Assembly (NCBI RefSeq): GCF_035222275.1
Contig: NC_085886.1
Coordinates: 186,001 to 250,000, forward strand
Length of the DNA stretch: 64,000 nt
Direction of reading: 5' to 3'
Origin: Podospora bellae-mahoneyi
Lineage: Eukaryota > Ascomycota > Sordariomycetes > Sordariales > Podosporaceae
Part shown: piece after piece, positions 41,430 through 51,562 of the stretch
Layout of the letters: the number at the start of each line of letters is the position of its first letter
Position numbering within the stretch: position 1 is the stretch's first letter
The notes under the pieces: generated by a model
Databases searched by the model: none
What the model saw: only the letters and a program-made list of their open reading frames with translations
What the model was told of the DNA's origin: nothing
Position numbers and translations under genes: made by a program

Positions 41430-43167
41430 ATGGGCCTCCTATCAACAGCCTTCTGGGCGGTTGCCAGTCCGATAGTTCTTTTCCTGGCATACACTTATCT
41501 TTCACTCCTTTGGAACTACATCGTCGCCCTTCAAATTGGCGTCCCGGTCCGAGCTATCCCCATCGAACAGACCAACCCTTTCTGGATGATTATGGATAAG
41601 AAAGTCCTGGCCTTTCTGAAGCGATACCTGCCATTTTTGCGAGGCTCCAGCTTTGCGCGATTCAACTGGCGAGGGTTCGAGATCGTCGAGAGATACAAGC
41701 CGCATCATGAACTGGGAGATGTGTACATGGTCTCGACTCCTGGGAAGAACTGGTTGTACCTCGGTGACCCTGACTTGGTGACGGAGACGTTCAAGAGACG
41801 GAACGATTTTCCGAGATGTTCGAAGCTGACGGGTAAGTTTGAAGTCTTGGATGTCGAGTCGGGTTGATGCTAACCGAGGCTTTGCAGAGTCTCTGAACGT
41901 TTTTGGGACAAATCTGGGCACTGTTGACGCCGCGGAGTGGAAGCGGCAACGAAAGATCATTGCGACGTGCTTCACTGAGCAAACCAATGCTTTAGTGTGG
42001 AGTGATGCCGTTGCTCGCGCCCGCGATATGCACCGTTACTGGACTTCAAAGCCGAGTTTGACGACAGCTGCCGACGACCTTCGCACATTGTCTTTGGGCA
42101 TCATGTCCGAAGTTGGATTCGGGCAGTCATCCAAGTTTCGAGGTCATGAAGAACGGCTGAGAGCAAGCGGCACATCGACGACCAGCTACAAGGACACACT
42201 GCAGGAGATTTTGGAGAACTGTGTCCTAATCATGGCGCTGGGGCCGGAGGTTCTTGGCAAGCTTGAAAGATGGCTTCCGAAGAAGCTGAAAAAGCTCCAG
42301 CATGCTTGCGTGGTGTTTCAGAGCCACATGACCAAAATGTACGAGGAGACAAAGGCCAAGGTTTCCAATCGGACCTCCTCTCAGACTTCGGCCGATTCGC
42401 GAAACTTCTTGACCTCATTGGTGCAAGCCTCACACGGGATGACATCGGAGGGTCTGACAGAAAAGCAAGTGTACGGCAATATGTTCATGTTGGCGTTCGC
42501 TGGCCACGACACGGTAGCACACACCTTTACTTTTGCCATGCTCTTCCTGGCAGGGTCTCCTGATGTTCAAGACTGGATTTCGGAAGAGGTGCGGGCGGTT
42601 CTGGAAGACCGCGATACGAAGGATCTGGACTACGAAAAGGACTTCCCGCGTCTTCACCGATGTCTGGCTGTGATGTGCGAAACTATCCGTCTGTACAGCC
42701 CAGTTGCTTTGGCCAAGTGGACAGATTCGGCCGCACAAACGCTACAGGTTGGACAGAAGGCGATTGTTATCCCTGCAAACACCATGGTCATTCCCAGCTA
42801 CTCTTGTCTTCACACTGACCCTAGATGGTGGGGAGAGGACTCCTTAACATGGCGGCCCTCGAGATGGATCAGGAAGAGCGGGCCGAAGGGAGAGGAGGAG
42901 CTGATAACACCTCGCAAAGGGACGTTTCTTGGGTGGTCCGAAGGCGTACGGGACTGCCCAGGCCGAAAATTCTCCAAGGTTGAGTTTGTGGCCACGATAG
43001 CGACACTATTCAAAGATTGGAAGGTTGATCCAGTTCCTCTAGATGGAGAAAATCTGACACAAGCAAGGAAACGAGTACTGGAGTTTATCGTGGAGGATGC
43101 TGCTCCCGTGCTGCTGTTGCAGATGAATCATCCCGAAAGAGTACCGCTGGTTTGGAAGAAGAGATGA
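41430..43167 (+). CDS. Cytochrome P450 monooxygenase
   Basis: Two exons, 41430-41832 and 41888-43167, give 560 residues. An N-terminal hydrophobic anchor (about 5-28) places it on the ER. The I-helix oxygen motif AGHDT is in MLAFAGHDTVAHT, the ExxR motif is CETIR, the PERF-like motif is WRPSRW, and the heme-binding loop is GWSEGVRDCPGRKF with Cys491 as axial ligand. All core motifs are intact. It belongs to the microsomal class II fungal P450s that oxidise lipophilic compounds with NADPH-P450 reductase; the CYP family and substrate cannot be told by eye. It is followed by a small uncertain gene and a Zn2Cys6 regulator, and may form part of an accessory-metabolism group with the MFS and second P450 further right. 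Confidence 0.93.
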
Positions 43168-43499
43168 GCGGTTTGATGGGAGCATAAGTAATAGAAAGAG
43201 AGGGCTTTTGTCATTGTATCGAAAGTCTGTCGCAAACCGCCGATATTTCTGTCCAAACTTTTTTTTTCGCATGAAGGACTGATGATATACGTCAAGCTTT
43301 TGCTATATTGTGATTTAGCATCCTTTATAGCAAGGAACACGTACGTGCATGGCATGTGCATTACGTACCATGATCCGGGCTGTGGTGACACTCATTCATC
43401 CCCGCACACATCTCCCACTTCAACTTGCGTGCTCAATTTACGTTAGTTCGCTGACTTGGTTCAAGTCGAGAGGTTAGCGATTAGCAGGCACTAGTCAAA
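43168..43499. other. Intergenic with an imperfect palindrome
   Basis: About 330 bases of 3' flank. Around 43338-43372 two ACGTAC blocks flank overlapping GTGCATGGCATGTGC, an imperfect inverted repeat that could form a stem of uncertain significance. No coding frame is supported. Confidence 0.35.
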
Positions 43500-43961
43500 A
43501 TGGCGCTACTTAACGATGTTATTCCGGTTTTTTGCACTGCTGAAATCTGCGGGGATGTCCTGGACGAATTTTTCCGTGCTGCGTATAGTTCTCCAGACTT
43601 TGTCAATGAAGGAATTCATGGTGACATCGGTGGGCTCTTGTATTCCACTACCTACTGTGAAATAAACCAGGCAATCTAATTCCTATAGGTCATGCCCATA
43701 GCGGTACTCATCCATGATACCAATACCGAAGGCATAACCCACCCAACAAACCCACCTGTTTCCAAACCGACCTCTTGCCCCTTCAAGAACGAGACGGCTG
43801 AGGAGATCTGGGATTTCGCACAAGAAAGCCTGCGTTACCCCATCTTCAACCGTGCCATCGCCATACTAGACGAGCAAACAGTCGTTGACAAGGAAACATG
43901 CTTGCTCGTAACTACTTGGGGAAACCCCCGTCAGAACAAGAGAGCGGGTCTGCGTTGTTGA
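43500..43961 (+). CDS. Possible small two-exon gene, unknown product
   Basis: An ATG at 43500 opens 34 codons (MALLNDVIPVFCTAEICG...) up to a GTCAAT donor at 43602. A CCTATAG acceptor at 43688 resumes in phase at VMPIAVLIHDTNTEG and runs to a stop at 43961, for 124 residues. The second exon has a protein-like composition (PFKNETAEEIWDFAQESL). The donor is weak and no family is recognised. It could also be a relic or chance frame. It lies between the P450 gene and the Zn2Cys6 gene. Confidence 0.33.
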
Positions 43962-44241
43962 CCGTCAGGTCAGACTTTCGATCAGCACTAGTGATCCTCG
44001 AACATCAAAAACTTGGGCATTGGAGGGGACGAGCACTTCAAGAATGGCAAAGATGCGAAGGGTGTGATACGCCTTTATCAGAGATAAGATGGAGGACAGT
44101 AATGCTAGATCCACGATCAAGAGTGTGGAACCTACGTCGCCCTTCCAGTGTTAATAGCTTTTGAATACACGTTCCATTTGTTTGTTTACATTGTGTCCCC
44201 TGAGCCCCTGGACACTTACCCCTGAATTTAGACCCACGAAT

Positions 44242-46577
44242 TCAAAAATGAAACTCCGGCCAATATATCCCCCCTCCCTGCTGAAACAAAAGATCAGAAC
44301 TAGACGGGTCCTCCAGGAATTGCATGCCTATAGCCGGCTGCATGAGAAATTCTTCCAAGGACGGTTCGGCAAGAGCAACTTCTGCAGTCACCTCCAGCCC
44401 GCCCATGTCAGGCATCTGATCCCTATCCTCGACGTGCGGTACGCCAAAGTGACCCGGGGCCCCATGTCCCATGTAAGCATTTACATCGTTACTTGGGCCA
44501 GCCATATCAGCTCGAGAGTTCTTCTCTTCTGTCTTTTTGATCGTTTCCATCATCAGCTTAACATGGCGGTAGTACTCTCTTGCGGGAAAGTTGCCGCTGT
44601 CCTTGAGTTGAGACATTAGCTGGGCTGCATCCTCGAAGCACTCCCTGTCACTGGCGCTGTCCTCGTGATCGAGAAGACTGGACACGGCGAGGACGGTGAG
44701 TGCTGAGAATAGGCTCTGTGTCAGGTCGTGGTACAAGGCCGGAAAAGCACCGTTGACCCAGCTTTCGGACAGGATGCGGTAGGAATGACGGGCACATCGA
44801 ATACAGGTGTCGATGAGTGTCTTGGCGGAGGCGGGAATCGGCTTTGGTGGTGAACTGCTGGCGTGGAGACGCAGACCGTAGAGGAGGATTGGACGGGTGG
44901 CTACGATGATGGTCTGTAAAACACGGGGTCGGTCTAAGTAAGGTACCTCCACAGTACTCGAGAGAGAAACACTTACCGCATTGAGTTTCAGGTGCAAGGA
45001 AAGCATGTCATAATTTGGGTAGGAAGATGTCGTGGTGCTAGTGGTGACCATGTGTAAAGCCGGTGGCAGTTCCTCCACCCAAGCCTTTAGCTCTTTCAGC
45101 CGTTGCTGCACCTTTGTAAAGAGATCGGCTGGTTGATCCTTTCCGCCGTAGATGGACTGTACGACCTTCACAGAGATGGTAGCCAACTTGGCGTATGCGA
45201 TGTAGTACCCGGCGTCGCTAAAGTCTCCGTTGGTCGGGGCGTCCTTTTCCACCAGCTTGTTGGACGGCATGTCCACCCTGATGTCTTCGTCCTGGATCGA
45301 AGGGAGACAGCCAAGGGTAGCCGCCCATGACCGATCCAGGATGTAAGCCGTCCACCATACTCTGACTCGGTGTTCACGGAGAACAGGATCTGGAAGTTGC
45401 GTCGGGGGTATGTTGAGATGAAGACCCAAGAGAACAGCCATCCGGACGGCGCTGCCTGCAAAGGTATAGGAGGCATAGATGCGGTTGAGTGTGAATGAGT
45501 AGACTGACTGATCATAGCACCAGTCTGTTAGCGCTGTAGGCCGTTCTCAAAGTGTATGAGCCTACCAATATCAGACGTATCTCGATAAAGTCCATGGTCG
45601 GGTGTTCTCCAAGATAGCTCAGGACTTTTGACGCTTGTGCAAAATGACCCAAGCCAGGGAACACCTGACCCGGAGGAACGAATCTAGAGGAACACAGCTC
45701 GCCAAGAGCAAAGAGTGCCCTCAGCTTGCCAGCCATGATCGGATCCCTCCAGTTTGGATCGGTAAGGCTGTTTTCCAACGCTCGCAACACCTCACCTGGA
45801 CGTACAATATACAGACATCTGCTCGCGTGCATCAATGCGACGTTCATGATCAGACGGGCGCGGGAGGGTTTCGGCCAAGGCCAGGGTGTCTCGGCTAACG
45901 ACATGATGGTGTCATCACCAGCGTACTCGTTATGTGGGACATGGGAGAATTGAAGGTCACTCGGATCTGAAAGAGCCTGTCTGAACCTCGTTGCAAATGC
46001 TGTGTCGGCCGCCTCGTTGATTGGTTTCGGTGTCTGGGGAAGATCGATGTCCAGGAACCACGGCTGCGCATCAGTCGAGCCATGAAGGGCAGTTGTTGAA
46101 TCCGGGACAGCGAAGGGCCCAGTTGAGCCGCGATCCCGGCTGGGGCCTTGCTCTTCCTGAGCTGCCGATGGTGTACTGACGCTGGATTCACCGCCACTAG
46201 GTGGGACTTCTGCTCTATGTGCAAGTTGAGCGCGCAGCCGCTTGTTCTCACCTTCGAGTTGCTTGATATATCTAGACCGAGATGTAAGCCCGGTTGCTTG
46301 GTTGAAAAGTTGCATCAAGGGTTGGGATTGCCACCATACCTTTCATCGACCCGGACTCGTCTATTTCGATTGGGATAGATGCACTCTAACTCTGACTTTT
46401 TGCAGTTTGTGCAGGGCTGTTCACCGGAGCATTTGACCTTCCGAGAATGGCAGCGATGGCATCTGGAGATGTGATATCAGTGGAAAGGTCGAAAACGGGC
46501 ACAATAAGGGGCGGGGGGGCTGACGCTGTTGACTTGATCTTCGGAGCTAAGGTCCCGTCATTCTCTCGGTCACCCAT
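44242..46577 (-). CDS. Zn(II)2Cys6 fungal-specific transcription factor
   Basis: Five exons (46525-46577, 46340-46462, 45566-46271, 44977-45507, 44242-44913) encode 694 residues. The first intron (46463-46524) is inferred because it joins KSTA to CHRCHSRKVKC. The cluster is then CX2CX6CX5CX2CX6C at residues 19-45. It is followed by the basic linker RNRRVRVDER and a coiled-coil YIKQLEGENKRLRAQL for dimerisation. The middle region (about 250-500) is the fungal-specific transcription factor domain, with LGEHPTMDFIEIRLI and VWWTAYILDRSWAATLG as conserved marks. It would act in the nucleus as a pathway-specific activator. It is divergent from the MFS transporter gene and sits between two P450 genes, so regulating them is plausible but unproven. 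Confidence 0.9.
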
Positions 46578-47257
46578 TTTCTCTCTGTACCTGTATCCAA
46601 CACGGCATTTGGCCGGTCGTTGACATGTGCTGGCCCGATGCTATCTTCATCTCGGCGCGGGCCTGAGTGCAGCATCCGATGCTCGGAGCCGACAGTGACA
46701 GGGCACGTCCCGCCGTGGATCCAGTTCTCGACTTTGTTGGCAAGTTGAGTCAGACAGTATCCGTAGACTTGGGCCTTGAAAGTAGGGCTTATCGGTAGCC
46801 TCCCAGCGCGTTATCGCCTGTGGTCTAGGCCTGGGCCCTAGCTCGTTTGGTTGCAGTGAGAACGACGGTGTGTCTTGACCGTCTCCACCACATCGGCAAA
46901 AGAACTTTTGCCAACCACACGCTGTTTTCGGCAAGGGTGCTGTGGCCGAGCACTTCACGAACTTCAATATCACTCGGCACACTGCAAGTATGCCGAACTA
47001 TGGATAACGGTGAGAAAATGTTGCATGGGCACTACGGCAAAAGGCCTGTAAAAAATTCGTAAGAAAGAAGCACTCATCATGTGTCCCAAGGTCGACGAGA
47101 TGAGCTCGGTAATGACGTGTTCAGACATGGACGTTCCAAAGGAACTGTATTTAAAGTCTTGAACCAGCGTTGATCATGATGACTCTCTTGCCACAGTTCT
47201 GTATCATCATCTAGTCTTTTCTCTACATACGGGGCATCAGGCTCGTCAACCACCACC
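46578..47257. promoter_or_regulatory. Divergent promoter between the Zn2Cys6 factor and the MFS transporter
   Basis: About 680 bases shared by two divergent starts. A shared promoter of a regulator and a transporter is common in fungal detoxification clusters. Inverted CGG pairs would be the expected binding site of a Zn2Cys6 factor; I did not find one I would defend. Confidence 0.4.
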
Positions 47258-48736
47258 ATGCCCTCGTCTCTTTCTGGTAGCAATGAGCTTGGCATCACCA
47301 AGCACGCCAAACACGGTGGGTGCGCCGTCAAGGTCAACACTGCTCCATATGTTAACCCTACCAAAGAATCACAATCCTCGCTTCTCAAAAGATTTGTCAG
47401 AAGCAATCGATGGACGCCACCATGGTGTCGCCAACAACAAGGGCGGGAATTTAGATACAATTCTGGTATTGTCTTGCTATCCGCCTTCGCCAGCGCCGTG
47501 GCAGCCGCCAACTTGTACTACACCTATCCTGTCCTCAACAAAGCCGCCGACGATTTTGGTGTCAGCTATGAAAAGGCCGCTCTCATTCCCCAGCTGTTGC
47601 AGGGCGGGTACGGCCTCGGCATCCTATTCCTCTGCCCCCTTGGGGACGTGTTTCGACTCCGGCCCCTCATCATCACCCTGACCCTTGCAACCACTTGCAC
47701 TTGGCTCGGGCTGTGTTTAAGCTCCAACTTTGAGCTCTTCACCACCCTGAGCTTCCTGACTGGCTTTGTGACGGTGAGCCCTCAAATTCTACTCCCACTC
47801 ATTGGCACACTCGCGCCACCGGCACAACGAGCCACGGCTGTCTCCCTCGTCTTGGCCGGCATGATGATGGGCCTGGCAGTCCCTCGTGTCGTCGCTGGCA
47901 TCGTCACGCAATATACACCCTGGCGTAACATCTACTGGGTTGCTCTCGGCCTCCAGTGCATCCTTGTTGCCCTCATGTGGCTTTTCTTCCCCGACTATCC
48001 ACGACCAGACCCCAACAACACCCAGACCTTCTCCCGCAAATACATGAATATTCTGGGGAGCATCATCCGCATGATGGTCACACAACCGATTCTGGCCTAC
48101 GGCTGTCTTGTGACCTTCCTGGTCAACGCTGTTCAGGCATCATTCTGGACAACTCTGACAGCCCACCTTGCCGGCCCACCCTTCCACTTTGGACCCCTCC
48201 ACATTGGCCTCTTTTCCATGATCGGCATCGGCACCACCATCCTGATCCCTGTATACGCTCATTTCGTGATTGAACGGTTTGCGCCTTGGTTTTCGACCAT
48301 CAACGGACTGTTGCTGACCATCGTGACGGTTGCCTTGGACTGCTACACCGAGAATGTGCTGAAGATCGGGGGGCCTATACTGCAGGCATTGGGCGTCGAC
48401 TTTGGGGTACAGTTGGGAAGTGTGGCTTATAGAGCGGCTGTGTACAAGGCGCTGCCGGCCAATCGGGCCAACGTTATTTTTACCGCCTGCGCATTCATCG
48501 GACAGCTGGTTGGTACCAGCATCGGGAACACTGTATATGCCAGGAGCGGTTGGTCAAATGTTGGAATTTTCCACATTGCGTTTGCTTTGGTGACGATGGT
48601 GGTTATATTTTTGAGGGGGCCAAAGGAAAAGGGGTGGTTTGGATGGACAGGGGGAGCTGGGCTACGGTTGGAAAATGGTGATTCGAAACAAAAGGAGGAG
48701 GGCTCCGAGTCGGATGACAATTCGGGAAAAGTCTGA
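47258..48736 (+). CDS. Major facilitator superfamily transporter (12 membrane segments)
   Basis: A single exon of 492 residues starting at the ATG at 47258. About 70 hydrophilic residues precede twelve hydrophobic segments, split by a central loop (PDYPRPDPNNTQTFSRKY). The short loop after helix 2 reads GDVFRLRPLI, a form of the MFS GxxxDRxGRR signature, and helix 5 has the bent PRVVAGIVTQY region. The pattern resembles bacterial-type drug:H+ antiporters of the YnfM sort and their fungal counterparts, which export small molecules at the plasma membrane. The substrate is unknown. It shares a promoter with the Zn2Cys6 factor. Confidence 0.9.
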   Translation: MPSSLSGSNELGITKHAKHGGCAVKVNTAPYVNPTKESQSSLLKRFVRSNRWTPPWCRQQQGREFRYNSGIVLLSAFASAVAAANLYYTYPVLNKAADDFGVSYEKAALIPQLLQGGYGLGILFLCPLGDVFRLRPLIITLTLATTCTWLGLCLSSNFELFTTLSFLTGFVTVSPQILLPLIGTLAPPAQRATAVSLVLAGMMMGLAVPRVVAGIVTQYTPWRNIYWVALGLQCILVALMWLFFPDYPRPDPNNTQTFSRKYMNILGSIIRMMVTQPILAYGCLVTFLVNAVQASFWTTLTAHLAGPPFHFGPLHIGLFSMIGIGTTILIPVYAHFVIERFAPWFSTINGLLLTIVTVALDCYTENVLKIGGPILQALGVDFGVQLGSVAYRAAVYKALPANRANVIFTACAFIGQLVGTSIGNTVYARSGWSNVGIFHIAFALVTMVVIFLRGPKEKGWFGWTGGAGLRLENGDSKQKEEGSESDDNSGKV

Positions 48737-49604
48737 TGTTGTTTTGATTGTATGATGGTTTAGATAAAAGTTTTTGGGTGTCTTTGGGGTTTTTGGCGGG
48801 TTTATAATGATAATGAAGAAGACGGTGAAAAGTAGTGGGTTAGGGTGAAAAACGTCCAGGATCTCCATGTTCACGAAGGCGCAGGAAGTGATTGGTTACA
48901 ATTTGATGAGCTCCAGGGTGCCTATGAAGACGGTGTAGTTTCTGGGGGTGGAATTAGGCACCTTGGGCGGATCATCAAAGAAGTGTTATCAGACTTGATC
49001 TGGCAAGCCAGGCCCAATGTGGAGGCAAGGAGTCAAGTGGTCAATGCAGCCATGGTTGGAGGGTTGCAAGACGAGGAGTAAAGGCGAGCAAATTAGGGTA
49101 ACAGTGTAGTTATAGCCACGGCCAATCTACACTATACTGCACTTGTGGGCTCTCTCATGATCATTGTCCAACTTTGTGCATGTTAGTGTACCTGGGTAGG
49201 TAAGATAAGGTACGTATCCATCATACTAGCAGCAGCCAACAACATGAAACCAAGACACGATGCTACACCAAACCTCCAGGGTCACCCAAAACACCCTACT
49301 GTATACTCAGATGAGCAATATCTTTTTTTTCAGCACCTTCAGGTGACATGGTGGTGTGCTAAAGATCCTTCCGTCCTGTCACCAACTGCACTGCTAGTAG
49401 CCATGGATAACCTTGGAGTGTTGGGTGAATGCAACCTTCAACCATATAGGGAAAGGGCCAAAGGAGAAAGAGCCAAAATGGGAAGGGACGACGGTGGGTC
49501 AGGTCAGACAATGGAAAGAGCAACCCTGGGTACGAGAAAGGATGAGAAGGAGCAAGAGATATTGAGGAAGGAGCAAGAGAAGGTATATTCCATGACACCG
49601 CCTC
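48737..49604. other. Intergenic between MFS and second P450
   Basis: About 870 bases between convergent genes, longer than usual for such a gap. A 78-codon open stretch at 48845-49081 lacks an ATG start and has no recognised family; on the opposite strand the same DNA also has partly open frames. A single GGTTAGGG (about 48838-48845) is present. No feature is called. Confidence 0.4.
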
Positions 49605-51155
49605 TCATCGCTCTCTCCTCGCAACGTAACAGGGCCAGTCCTCTGGAACAACGGTAAAGTAGGCTTTCCACCTCCACTCCTTGGCTTTGTCAACCTGCAC
49701 AAAGTCATAATCCCTGACCAAAGTCGCACATATCTTGCTGAGCTCAATCTTTGCAAGATTCTGACCAGGACACGAGGCGTACCCAAAACCCCAAGGCACA
49801 AAGTATTTCTCCAACCTCGCCGCGTCAGGAGTGAGCCATCTGTCAGGGTTAAACATCCTGGCATCCTCCCCCCAGATCTCCTTACTGTGGTGAATCACCC
49901 ACACGTTCACGGACACGGTGGTGCCGCCAGGAATGCTTCTGTCTCCAATCACCAAGGGGGTTCCTCTCGGCACTACTCTCGGCAACCCCATCGACGCAGG
50001 ACCAAACACTCTCAACGCCTCTTTGATACACGCTTGCAAGAACGGCAAACGCTGGGCGTCCGCAAATGACACTGATCTACCACCGACAGTCCCAACCTTG
50101 GCAGCATCAATCTCCCTCCTGCATCTTGCCCACGCAGTGGGGTGTCGAATCATGTAGTACACAAACGCCTGCAGCCCCGTCGCCACCGTCTCATTCCCCG
50201 CAGCCGCAGCGTTGAACGCTGCCGAGTGTATCTCATGCATCTCCATCTTGCCCTTGCTCTTCTCCAGCATGTGGAGCCAGTGCGCCAAGGCATCAAACTT
50301 CTCCACGTTGGGATTCTCCTGCCGCTCTTTGATCGCCGTCATGGCCGTGTCGATAAGGTGCCCCCACGGTGTCACTCCCAGCCAGGTGATGAATCTGTTG
50401 CTGAGAAACAGCACATGAAACCAGCGGAAGAACCCGGCGATGGAGACATAGGCCGCTTGAGGGTGTGTGTTGGCGATGGTGTTGTTGATGTCTTTGCCCT
50501 CTCTCAGAAAGCCGAACTGCTTGGAAAAGATGACCTCGCCGATGACGTCCGAGGTGGCAAAGGTGAAGAATTTGTCGAGATCGATGGGCTTCTTGGAAGA
50601 GCTGAACTTGTCGAGCCAGTCAAAGAGGAGCTCGAGGGTGTTGCCGATGGCTTCTTCGGAGCGGAGAAGGTTGGGAAGGGTGTATGCTGGGGCGAGATGG
50701 CGAGACAGTTCGTTTTTGACGGCAGGATCAGTAGCTGACATGGGGTTTTGGAAACGCCCATCGGGGAAGGCAATCACTTTGTACCAAGGGGCTTTGTGTA
50801 GAGAAGGAGAAGCGAGGACTTTCTTGATCGCGTCAGGATGGCTGATGCTGACTTCATTCGGAGCGATACGGACAAAGTGGCCTTCAGATATCTATCAGCT
50901 GTTTGCTTTTTGTACAGCCAGTAGTGCGGAACACCCACCATGCTTGTCATGCAGCCTGATGAGCTCTAAGTTTTGGTCGCCCTTGAGAATGTGAAGGACG
51001 TGCCATATTCTGGTGAAGCTGGCCGTGAATGGGCCGGGAATATCGCTGATTGGAGAGCAGTATCGCCGCCAGAAGAGCAATGTGAGGAGCAGAGTACCAA
51101 CCAGACCGGCCAACTGAGAGAGGCTCAGGCCCAAAAGGGCGAATAACCCTGTCAT
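49605..51155 (-). CDS. Cytochrome P450 monooxygenase (pisatin-demethylase-like group)
   Basis: Two exons, 50939-51155 and 49605-50881, joined by a 57-nt GTGGGT...TGAAG intron, encode 497 residues. The start is the ATG at 51155; an in-frame GTG twelve bases earlier is rejected. An N-terminal membrane anchor (about 3-28) is followed by the proline-rich hinge SDIPGP. The I-helix motif is AAGNETVA, ExxR is KEALR, and the heme loop is PWGFGYASCPGQNLAK with Cys443. The overall pattern resembles fungal P450s of the pisatin-demethylase-like/CYP68-type groups that hydroxylate or demethylate plant or fungal metabolites. It lies between the MFS transporter and a broken GMC oxidoreductase. All core motifs are present. 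Confidence 0.92.
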
Positions 51156-51562
51156 GTTCGACGTCACTTCAGAATGCGACCCGATGCTCTGGAACTGTGG
51201 CTAGCACAGGAATGCAGTAGAATGTCGGTAACACTCGGACTTGGGGAAGCCAAAGTGAGAGAAATCCTTTTGCAAGAATTTCCCCTCTTTTTGACCAACA
51301 GTGAGATCGCTTGTGGGCTTGCAGAGAACTTGTGATGGCAGGGGTGAGATTCCCACTCTGTCGGCGGGGCTAAACGAAACAAGAACCGACAGGACGGCCA
51401 AGAAATATTCGTGGATTCTGAATGGAAGCTTCATCTGCTCGATTTCTTGGGAGGCATAGCCATAGATATGTGGACTCGAGCCAATACACCAACACAGAAA
51501 AGATTGGCAGTGCGTGTTTTTTCTGCTTTTTCAACCCTCAATAATAGACGTACTTATCACTC
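51156..51562. other. Intergenic, 5' flank of the second P450
   Basis: About 400 bases with the P450 promoter and the degraded 3' flank of the GMC relic. Nothing else is seen. Confidence 0.4.

Noticed and set aside
48845-49081. Small gene of 78 codons
   Set aside because: No ATG start, no family, and the opposite strand is also partly open.
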